Shown in pieces: positions 53,186 to 64,000 of a DNA stretch of 64,000 nt (positions are counted from its first letter, which is position 1; each line of letters opens with the position of its first letter). Both the position numbers and the translations under genes were made by a program. Source of the DNA: Oceanospirillum linum (GTDB lineage Bacteria; Pseudomonadota; Gammaproteobacteria; Pseudomonadales; Halomonadaceae); contig NZ_FXTS01000006.1 in NCBI RefSeq assembly GCF_900182785.1, forward strand, positions 173,393 to 237,392. Reading direction: 5' to 3'. The notes below the pieces were generated by a model. It saw only the letters and a program-made list of their open reading frames with translations, did no database searches and was not told the origin of the DNA.

Positions 53186-54829
53186 ATGACGAATAGAGCT
53201 TCTGCAGAGCTATCTGCAATGGATGAGTTAACACCGAGGCAGCATCAGATTCTGAAACTGATGCAGCAGGGTAAGGTTAATAAAGAGATTGCCCGTGAGC
53301 TGGATATTAGCCTTGGCACAGTGAAGCAGCACCTGGTAGCTATATTCAGAAAGCTTAATGTTCAGAACCGGACAATGGCTGTAGCTCGTCTGGCGGAGTT
53401 TAAAGACCAATCGGGTTTTGATCAGGTATTTTCTGGTGAGACCTTGATGGCGATGCGCCCCTGTATTGTTTTAAGCCTGAAAATAGATAATGGACAGTCA
53501 AGAGCTGCGCGTAAACGATTCCATACCTGCTTGTCAGAAATGGCTTTTGACTGTAATGCTTTCTTTATAAGTCGTGAAGAGGGTGAAGGGGATCTTATTT
53601 TTGGCCTGAAAAGATCCTCAGCCCAAGATATGAGACTGGCAACGCTTGTCGCTGACTATGTCAGCCGGGTTATGAATAGTTATGTTGGCCAGGCCCCGTC
53701 TTTGTTGCCTGGTGAACCGGTGCTTAGTGGGGCCATTGTCGCTGGCCTTATTAATATCAGCCAAAACCGCTTTGGCGGCTGGTCCGGTGATACAGTCGGC
53801 AGTCATGTTCTGACCTGGGGGCATCGCTTACGGGATAGTGCACCCAATGGATATCTGGTTATAGACCAGCCAGTTCAGGATGTTATGAAGGCGTTTGACC
53901 TGACAATGCCGAATGGTGTACCTGACCAGTTAGCGTTCTCGGATATTTCTACGCTTAATGACTGGGATGTTCGGACAGATAAACCTTTGGTAGGCAGAGA
54001 AAGCGAGTTTTCTGAGGTTGAGAAGCTTCTTGCCGGCGACTTCAATATTCTTATTGTTGAGGGCGAGAATGGTATAGGTAAGTCCCGGTTGTGTCGTGAG
54101 GCAGCAAGGAAGGCGATCAGTCAAAAGTACTTTCTGTCCTATGTTCGGGTTTTGCCTACGGGATATCTTGATAGTGCAAACAATGGTTACTATGACCAGT
54201 GGCAGGATGTTGTGCAGGCATTGCCGGACAATACCCCTGTTTTGGTTGTTATTGATGAAGCACATCATCTTGCTGATGAAGGTTGTGCAGATCTGACTGC
54301 TTATATGAATCATTTGCCTAAGCATCATAAAGTTATTGTCAGTGGGCGTCAGTCCCAGGTCTATGCCTTTGACCCATCTATTGAACTGCTCGTCCGCAAG
54401 GTGCACCTTCAACGTCTTTCTCAGTCTGATCTGGATACTTTTTTCAGTAGTGCTGATGTCAGCCCTGAGCTTGCTGAACGTTGTCGCGGTATTCCTCTGT
54501 TTGCCAGGGAGTTGGCTCTGAATGAGCCAGGCACAATCTCCTTTGCTCTTTTGGTTACTGTAGCCTCCCGTATTGATAAATTCCGTGTTGACTGGAAGCT
54601 CCTGTACTGTGTGGCTTCCCATAAAGAAAGTGTTTCTCTGATTCGCCTGTCAGAATTGATGTGCGATGACTTTGCTTATATCAAAGCAGCAGTCAACCGG
54701 GCTGTTGCATTGGGGGTTCTGTCTCTCGATGGAACGCGGACCAGCTTTAGACATCCTTTGGTTAAAGATGTTGTCCACTACCTGTTTAAGCCAAATCAAC
54801 ATTCCGACGTAGTAAGTAGAGCTTCATGA
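53186..54829 (+). CDS. LuxR-type HTH regulator with cyclase-like and AAA ATPase domains
   Basis: The 547-residue protein begins with a LuxR-type HTH (about 14-72: LTPRQHQILKLMQQGKVNKEIARELDISLGTVKQHLVAIFRKL). Usual large LuxR ATPases carry this at the C-terminus. Residues about 90-240 resemble a degenerate class III nucleotide-cyclase fold (GEGDLIFGL, LSGAIVAGLINIS, GDTVGSHVLTWGHRLRDSAPNGYLVID). A P-loop ATPase follows with Walker A GENGIGKS (293-300), Walker B VLVVIDEAHH and a winged-helix-like end. The last codons overlap the ABC gene start (ATGA, 54826-54829). Being inside the secretion operon, it probably regulates it. The signal is unknown. Confidence 0.8.
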   Translation: MTNRASAELSAMDELTPRQHQILKLMQQGKVNKEIARELDISLGTVKQHLVAIFRKLNVQNRTMAVARLAEFKDQSGFDQVFSGETLMAMRPCIVLSLKIDNGQSRAARKRFHTCLSEMAFDCNAFFISREEGEGDLIFGLKRSSAQDMRLATLVADYVSRVMNSYVGQAPSLLPGEPVLSGAIVAGLINISQNRFGGWSGDTVGSHVLTWGHRLRDSAPNGYLVIDQPVQDVMKAFDLTMPNGVPDQLAFSDISTLNDWDVRTDKPLVGRESEFSEVEKLLAGDFNILIVEGENGIGKSRLCREAARKAISQKYFLSYVRVLPTGYLDSANNGYYDQWQDVVQALPDNTPVLVVIDEAHHLADEGCADLTAYMNHLPKHHKVIVSGRQSQVYAFDPSIELLVRKVHLQRLSQSDLDTFFSSADVSPELAERCRGIPLFARELALNEPGTISFALLVTVASRIDKFRVDWKLLYCVASHKESVSLIRLSELMCDDFAYIKAAVNRAVALGVLSLDGTRTSFRHPLVKDVVHYLFKPNQHSDVVSRAS

Positions 54830-57800
54830 GTCAGAATCAAAATAAATTATTTTCCAGGCAGCAAAACTCAGGTACCGGATATACCCCGAAAACTGAGATA
54901 AAAGGTATACGGTCATTGCGCAAAATATTGGCGTCAAGTGATGTACGGCGCCTTATTCCCGTGATCGTTCTTACCTCTTTGATGACCAATGTGCTTGCTT
55001 TGGCTTTGCCGTTAGGCATGTTACAGATTTTTGATCGGGTGTTAAAAAACCAGTCGATAGATACCTTGGTTGTTCTGACCATAGGTATTGTGATGATGAT
55101 GTTGCTTGAGGAGTTGCTCAAAGGTATTAACACGACGGTTACAAACTGGCTTGGTGCCCGCTTTAAGCACAGAGCCAGTATGCAGGTATTAAACAAGCTG
55201 TTTCAGATTCCTATGCGCCTGTTCAGCAAAGAAGAGCCTGGTGCATATGCTGAAAAAATGCAGACGGTATCAAAGGTTGCTGATGTTTATTCCGGCAGCG
55301 CCCTTTTGGTTCTGTTAGATCTTCCCTTTGTCTTTATCTTTTTAGGGGCTATCTGGCTTATTGCCGGAGAGCTCGTCATTGTTCCTCTTTTGCTGATGTT
55401 GGTTTTTCTGGTTGCAGTTATCTTTTTCGGTCGTTGGATGTATAAGCAAATTATCATGCGGGATACCAACGACGAGCGCCGGATAAGCTTTTTAACGGAA
55501 GTTTTAGCGGGTTTGCTCTCAGTTAAAACGATGTCGCTTGAAAGTATTATGCAGCGCAGGTACGAGCGCCTGAAGGAGAATAGTGCTTCCCAGGGAGAGC
55601 GGTTATTCTTTGGTAACAACTTTGCAAATAATCTGGGCAGCGTTATGTCTCAGGTTATGATTGTTCTTGTGATTTTTTTCGGAGCCGTGCTTGTTCTTGA
55701 TGGTGATATGAGCTTCGGGGCGCTTGCTGCATGCATGATGTTATCGGTAAGGGCATTACAGCCGCTGCAAAAAGCGCTGAGTACCTGGCTTCGCTATCAG
55801 GCCTTTATAGCCGGGGATAAACGGCTTAGCGCTGTATTATCGATGCCTGGTGATCATGAGGTTGGGCTGGCACCTCTGTCTGGTGTTTATAATGAGCTGA
55901 CCCTTGATAATATTTCCCTGGGTAGTGAGACTGACGATGGGACAACATACCTTTTCAAAAACCTTAATCTGAGGGTTACTAAAGGCCAGTGCATCGCGAT
56001 CCGTGGCGACAGTGGTAGTGGTAAGACAACGCTTCTGTCTCTGATTAATGGTATTGAGAAGCCGGATTCTGGTCAGGTTCTGGTTGATGGTGAGAAGATT
56101 ACTGCATACCAGTCTGAGACGGTTCGTCAGAAGATTGCCATGCTGCCACAGCAGGGTACGGTCTTTGTTGGCTCTATCCTGGAAAACCTGACAATGTTCG
56201 AGCCCAGCCGGGAAGCACGGGCATTGGAGATCTCTGAACAGATCGGCCTGGATATGGTTGTTGCTGGTATGAAGCAGGGGTATCAGACTCCTCTTGGTGA
56301 AAATGCCAGTGAGATTTTACCCATGGGGGTTCGCCAGCTGATCGCTATTGTACGGGCTTTGGCTTACGACCCTGATGTTGTGCTTTTTGATGAAGCTAAC
56401 AGTGCCCTGGATTTTGAGGGTGATAAAAAGCTGCGTCACTATCTGGAGTCCCGCAAAGGTGATCTGACCATCATTATGGTGGCTAACCGACCATCTATGG
56501 TGAAGTTGGCTGATACGATCTATCGTATTCAGGGGGGCAAGCTGGTTTCAGATGATGGTGAGTTTACGTTTGCCCGTCATGCGCATGAGGATACAGGGGC
56601 AAGTCGCCCTGCTGCCGACAACGCAATGGAATCTGTGATCGGAACCCGTGTCTTTAATGAGTCTGATTTGTCGCGCTGTCTTCTGCCTCTGGCAAGATAT
56701 CTGGGATGGGGCGGCAGTGTGCGTGAGTTTGCTCAATCGCTTCCTCATCTGGCTGATCATATCGATTTATCATATTTCTTTGGCGCTATGGTTAATATGG
56801 GCTTCAAAGCCCGTTTTTACGGCAATAATTTCAAACAGTTTGATAATCGCCTGCTTCCCTGCATTTTTGTTCCTGACCAGAAGCCTGCGCTTGTAGTCCT
56901 TGAAGTGCTTTCAGACGGTGATTTCCGGGTATTTAACAGTCAGACAAATGAAGAAGAGATCCATAAATCATTGCCAGAGGGTAAAGGTGAAATCTATATT
57001 TTTCAGCCGTTGCCACCGGATGAAGAGCAAAGTAAGCGCCCTTGGGTTCGGGAGCTTTTCTGGAAATTTCGCAAGCATTTGAGTCTGGTCTTTCTGATTA
57101 CGCTTCTCAGCACAGGCTTGGCGATTGCGCCTTCTCTTTTCGTGCGCTCCGTTTTTGATACAGTTTTGCCTACCGGTGATATTGTGATGGGAGCTTATCT
57201 GCTCTTTGGTGTTGGTTTGGCAATCAGTCTCGGCTGGTTTCTGAATACTCTCAGAGGGAAGCTGCTGGCGTATATCGGAGGGCGTATCGAATATATTCTG
57301 GGTAGCAGTATCTTTGAGCGTGTACTTCGTTTACCAACCTCTTCACTGAATGGCGTTTCTGTTAGTCGTCAGATTAGCCGAATTAAAAGCCTGGAGCGCC
57401 TGAGAGAACTATTTTTAGGGCCCCTTGTCACTCTGTTTTTTGATCTGCCAGCCAGTATTATTCTGCTTGTGGTTATCTTTTTGATTAACCCGTGGGCTGG
57501 GGCTGTAATGCTGGTATCTATTTTTGCATTTTTTGTGCTTTTGCTTCTGACCCGCCCTCTTGTGGATCGTGCTTCAGAGTTAGCATCTGAATCTTCAGGC
57601 AAAAAAAGTGAGTTGGTGGATGAGTCGTTGGGCAAGATGCGCGGCCTTCGTATTCTTGGTGGACAGACTGTCTGGATGAAGCGTTTCCGCGATATTAGCG
57701 GTACATCGGCTCATACCGGTTTCAGCGAGCAGCAGACTCAGCAGAAAATTTCTGCGATATCTCATCTTATTGGTAGCCTGACAGGGTTAGCGATTTTGGT

Positions 57801-58728
57801 AACGTCCGCTTATATGGTCATTCTCCAGGCGATTACTCCGGGGACCATCATGGCGACCATGATTCTGACCTGGAGGCTTATTTCGCCACTACAGAATCTC
57901 TTTAATGCGCTAAGCAGTTGGTCGCGTATATCCACTAATATGTTCCAGGTTAACCAGTTAATGAAGCTGGCCCAGGAAAGTGATGGGCATAACCCGGAGG
58001 CGAACCGTTTCGTCAATAAAGGTGCGATCGATTTTAATCGTGTTTCATTCCGGTATGCCGCTCACCTGGACCCTGTTTTACTGGGTGTCACCTTTAAAGT
58101 TCCTTCAGGTAAGTTACTGGGTATTACCGGCCCTGATGGTGCAGGCAAGTCCACTCTACTGGCTTTGATTAGCCGTTTACACTCGCCACAGGCAGGGTCA
58201 TTGCGTATTGATGCCATTGATACCCGTCAGATAGATGCAGAATACCTGCGGTCGATCATCAGTTATATGCCGCAGAACTGTGATATTTTCTACGGTACTG
58301 TTGCGCAGAATTTACGTTTGGCACACCCCGCAGCGACAGAGGAAGAGCTGTGGTGGGCTATTGATATGGCTGGGTTGACCCAGGATGTTAAGCGGATGGA
58401 GCAAGGTATCAATACCCGAATTTCCGATTCCAGCTCTGATGAGATGTCGAATGGATTTCGTCAGCGGCTTTCTTTGGCCCGAACAGTCCTTAAACCATCC
58501 TCTATTGTTCTGCTTGATGAACCTGGTAACGGAATGGATGATGCTGGTGATGAAGCCTTAATGCGCTGTATTAACTGGCTTAGAGGACGGGTTACATTGG
58601 TTATGGTTACACCACGGCCAAGTCATTTGAGAGACGCCGACCATATTCTATATATGGAAAACGGCACAGTTACAGCGCGCGGTAGTTACGCCGAAATTGA
58701 AGACAAAATTATGGCAGGATTGAACTAA
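54826..58728 (+). CDS. Single-chain tandem type I secretion ABC transporter
   Basis: The 1300-residue protein contains two full ABC half-transporters: TMD1 (about 45-330), NBD1 (about 355-580), a C39-peptidase-like domain without the catalytic set (about 605-730), TMD2 (about 745-1045) and NBD2 (about 1065-1295). Walker A is intact in both (GDSGSGKT 394-401; GPDGAGKS 1102-1109), as are Walker B Asp-Glu pairs (522-523; 1231-1232) and Q-loops. The signature motifs are altered (LPMGVRQ 498-504; MSNGFRQ 1207-1213 in place of LSGGQRQ), and the switch His is Asn554 and Pro1263. Type I secretion ABC proteins are normally homodimers. It should export the adhesin encoded downstream with the HlyD and TolC-like partners. 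Confidence 0.88.
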   Translation: MSQNQNKLFSRQQNSGTGYTPKTEIKGIRSLRKILASSDVRRLIPVIVLTSLMTNVLALALPLGMLQIFDRVLKNQSIDTLVVLTIGIVMMMLLEELLKGINTTVTNWLGARFKHRASMQVLNKLFQIPMRLFSKEEPGAYAEKMQTVSKVADVYSGSALLVLLDLPFVFIFLGAIWLIAGELVIVPLLLMLVFLVAVIFFGRWMYKQIIMRDTNDERRISFLTEVLAGLLSVKTMSLESIMQRRYERLKENSASQGERLFFGNNFANNLGSVMSQVMIVLVIFFGAVLVLDGDMSFGALAACMMLSVRALQPLQKALSTWLRYQAFIAGDKRLSAVLSMPGDHEVGLAPLSGVYNELTLDNISLGSETDDGTTYLFKNLNLRVTKGQCIAIRGDSGSGKTTLLSLINGIEKPDSGQVLVDGEKITAYQSETVRQKIAMLPQQGTVFVGSILENLTMFEPSREARALEISEQIGLDMVVAGMKQGYQTPLGENASEILPMGVRQLIAIVRALAYDPDVVLFDEANSALDFEGDKKLRHYLESRKGDLTIIMVANRPSMVKLADTIYRIQGGKLVSDDGEFTFARHAHEDTGASRPAADNAMESVIGTRVFNESDLSRCLLPLARYLGWGGSVREFAQSLPHLADHIDLSYFFGAMVNMGFKARFYGNNFKQFDNRLLPCIFVPDQKPALVVLEVLSDGDFRVFNSQTNEEEIHKSLPEGKGEIYIFQPLPPDEEQSKRPWVRELFWKFRKHLSLVFLITLLSTGLAIAPSLFVRSVFDTVLPTGDIVMGAYLLFGVGLAISLGWFLNTLRGKLLAYIGGRIEYILGSSIFERVLRLPTSSLNGVSVSRQISRIKSLERLRELFLGPLVTLFFDLPASIILLVVIFLINPWAGAVMLVSIFAFFVLLLLTRPLVDRASELASESSGKKSELVDESLGKMRGLRILGGQTVWMKRFRDISGTSAHTGFSEQQTQQKISAISHLIGSLTGLAILVTSAYMVILQAITPGTIMATMILTWRLISPLQNLFNALSSWSRISTNMFQVNQLMKLAQESDGHNPEANRFVNKGAIDFNRVSFRYAAHLDPVLLGVTFKVPSGKLLGITGPDGAGKSTLLALISRLHSPQAGSLRIDAIDTRQIDAEYLRSIISYMPQNCDIFYGTVAQNLRLAHPAATEEELWWAIDMAGLTQDVKRMEQGINTRISDSSSDEMSNGFRQRLSLARTVLKPSSIVLLDEPGNGMDDAGDEALMRCINWLRGRVTLVMVTPRPSHLRDADHILYMENGTVTARGSYAEIEDKIMAGLN

Positions 58729-60116
58729 TGTCCGGTAAATCCAAAGAACAAGAGCGTAAGGCTCAGGTCGGCGAATATACAAATAACCTCAGTGCTGAAC
58801 TCTCACTGGGTTCCAGGCAGCGTCGGCTATTATCAGAAACCATTCAGGTTGAAGATGAACTCATACCATCTTATGCCAAACCAGTGCTGTATTTGGTTAT
58901 TCTTATGGTGATAGCTTTTTTTGCCTGGGCATCGGTTACGCAGTTAACGGAGGTTACCTCTGCGCCCGGAGAGATTATTCCTTCTGGTCAGATTAAGGTT
59001 GTTCAGCATCTCAGTGGTGGCACGGTTTCAGAAGTTTTAGTGGAGGAGCGTGTTCTGGTTCAGGCCGGGGATATTCTGGTTAAGCTCGATGATTCGAGAG
59101 CTTTATCTGATCTGAGGCAAATCGAAGGTCGCCTTGCTTCGTTAAAGCTCCGCGCTGAGCGCCAGGAGGCTTTTGTTGTCGGACGTGAACCTGACTTCAG
59201 TGCTTACGAGGCTGATTACCCTTCTATGGTAGCGGTTCAGAAACAGCAGTTTAAGAATCAGCTTCAGGTGCGTGAATCTACTCTGGATGTACTGAATCAG
59301 CAGATAAAGCAGCGTGAATCACGCATGGAGCAGTTGAGCAAGTCACTTGAGGCTGCCCGGGAGCATAGTAATCTGACTGAGCAGATGCTGACTATGCGCC
59401 AGAATATGGCTGAAAAGCGCCTTATTACCCGTATAACATTGCTTGAAACTGAGCGGGCTGCAGTAACTGCTCGTGGTGAAGAAGCGCGTATTCTGAAAGA
59501 AATGGATCTTATTCAGCAGGAGCTGGCGGAGTCGAAAAGTCGTTTCTATGAAACACAGAATCAGATTTTGCAGGAGCCTTTGGATCAGTTGGATCAACTG
59601 GAAGCTCAGATTGCAGAAACTCAGGAAGAGCTAAGTAAGGTGCAAAGCCGCCTGGATGAGCTGTGGGTTAAGGCACCATCCAATGGTTTAGTCTTTAATC
59701 TTGGTGTTAACAATCCGGGTCAGGTTGTTCAACCCGGATCGGTGTTGATGCAGATTGTGCCTGATGATGTTGAGCTGGAGGCCGAGGTGCGTATCTCGCC
59801 GGATGATATTGGTTATGTTCGTCCTGGTCAGAATGTAAATATCAAAGTAAGCAGTTATGATTTTGCAAGATACGGGTATGCCAAGGGTAAATTAGATCGT
59901 GTTTCAGCATTTAGTACCCTGGATGAATCTGAGCAGCCTTATTTTAAAGGCTGGGTCACTTTGGATAAAAATTACCTGGGTAGTGAGAACACGCGTTTTC
60001 CTTTGATGCCCGGTATGGTGGTGTCTGCAGATATTTTAACTGGCGACAAAACACTACTTGCCTATCTGGCAGACCCGATTACTAAAGGGTTGTCTAATAG
60101 TTTTGATGAACGCTAG
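58728..60116 (+). CDS. HlyD-family type I secretion membrane-fusion protein
   Basis: The 462-residue protein has a cytoplasmic N-terminus (about 1-62), one transmembrane helix (about 65-88), then ITEVTSAPGEIIPSGQIKVVQHLSGGTVSEVLV-like barrel-sandwich sequence with the reading TEVTSAPGEIIPSG. A long coiled coil follows (about 150-310) and the second half of the lipoyl/barrel region (WVKAPSNGLVFNLGVNNPGQVVQPGSVLMQIVP). It bridges the inner-membrane ABC transporter and the TolC-like channel. Its ATG shares one base with the ABC stop (TAATG). Confidence 0.95.
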   Translation: MSGKSKEQERKAQVGEYTNNLSAELSLGSRQRRLLSETIQVEDELIPSYAKPVLYLVILMVIAFFAWASVTQLTEVTSAPGEIIPSGQIKVVQHLSGGTVSEVLVEERVLVQAGDILVKLDDSRALSDLRQIEGRLASLKLRAERQEAFVVGREPDFSAYEADYPSMVAVQKQQFKNQLQVRESTLDVLNQQIKQRESRMEQLSKSLEAAREHSNLTEQMLTMRQNMAEKRLITRITLLETERAAVTARGEEARILKEMDLIQQELAESKSRFYETQNQILQEPLDQLDQLEAQIAETQEELSKVQSRLDELWVKAPSNGLVFNLGVNNPGQVVQPGSVLMQIVPDDVELEAEVRISPDDIGYVRPGQNVNIKVSSYDFARYGYAKGKLDRVSAFSTLDESEQPYFKGWVTLDKNYLGSENTRFPLMPGMVVSADILTGDKTLLAYLADPITKGLSNSFDER

Positions 60117-60146
60117 TTCATTCCTGTCATTAAATATATAACTTTT

Positions 60147-60176
60147 GGTCAGCTGCTATTCAGTAGCTGGCCTTTT
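60147..60176 (+). terminator. Terminator between the adaptor and adhesin genes
   Basis: GGTCAGCTGCT (60147-60157) pairs with AGTAGCTGGCC (60162-60172) through an ATTC loop with two G-U pairs, followed by TTTTATT. It would separate adhesin expression from the secretion operon at least in part. Confidence 0.75.
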
Positions 60177-60230
60177 ATTATGTAAGGGTTAAAGTTCGAA
60201 TGTGATATCTAAAATCTGAGGTATTAAATC

Positions 60231-64000
<3,770 letters not shown>

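Noticed and set aside
53930..54622. 230-codon minus-strand ORF opposite the HTH-ATPase regulator
   Set aside because: The plus strand has clear HTH and Walker motifs and operon overlaps; the antisense frame shows no domain.

Overview
The window comes from a Gram-negative chromosome, most likely a marine gammaproteobacterium of the Oceanospirillales type. This is inferred from gene content: TTT and TRAP carboxylate transporters, an NhaD sodium/proton antiporter, a SelO, YbjN, YghU and NemA set of gammaproteobacterial type, a short bacterial SRP RNA, and a large type I-secreted adhesin. No rRNA genes are present. There is one tRNA (Ser-GGA), one 4.5S RNA gene and no CRISPR array.

Layout. 1-2.2 kb: small housekeeping genes (a coiled-coil membrane protein, a YdjA-like nitroreductase, a hotdog thioesterase). 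2.3-5.0 kb: tRNA-Ser followed by a decayed tyrosine-integrase remnant and a two-gene type II restriction-modification system, which reads as an old island at a tRNA. 5.5-10.8 kb: a chemoreceptor, SelO, and NhaD with a structured leader. 10.9-25 kb: two carboxylate-uptake modules. The first is a CitA/DcuS-like two-component system divergent from tctCBA. The second is a TAXI-type TRAP transporter with a clear sigma-54 promoter, followed by a DctB/DctD-like two-component system. YbjN lies between them. 25-27.7 kb: a RimK operon (zinc-protease-like protein, RimK, aspartoacylase-like protein). 28.2 kb: ffs.

28.5-32.4 kb: one gene for a 1271-residue protein with a PD-(D/E)xK-like nuclease and a STAND-type NTPase, probably an anti-phage defence protein. 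It is bracketed by a 21-bp direct repeat. The right copy is the 3' end of an M20 amidohydrolase gene, and the left copy still reads in frame into what looks like the original amidohydrolase C-terminus. The gene therefore sits on a roughly 4.0 kb insertion that entered the 3' end of a protein-coding gene and rebuilt it. This is the strongest candidate for an undescribed mobile defence unit in the window.

32.4-47.4 kb: metabolic and redox genes with LysR regulators, a CHASE-GGDEF protein, a SigZ/permease/thioredoxin operon, a frameshifted nemA with yghU, an internally deleted IS30-like element, a 97-bp long-stem element, and an NhaR-like regulator.

47.8-64 kb: a biofilm-type module. A GGDEF-EAL protein precedes a tightly packed operon: a TolC-like lipoprotein with an unusual C-terminal extension, an unusual regulator (N-terminal LuxR-type HTH, cyclase-like middle, AAA ATPase), a single-chain tandem type I secretion ABC transporter with altered signature and H-loop motifs, and an HlyD adaptor. 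After a terminator, a giant repeat adhesin begins at 60231 and runs off the end. The adhesin has a 20-copy GAGCCA (Glu-Pro) linker and an array of exactly 321-bp Ig-like repeats. A plausible reading is that c-di-GMP signalling and the atypical regulator control export of this adhesin.
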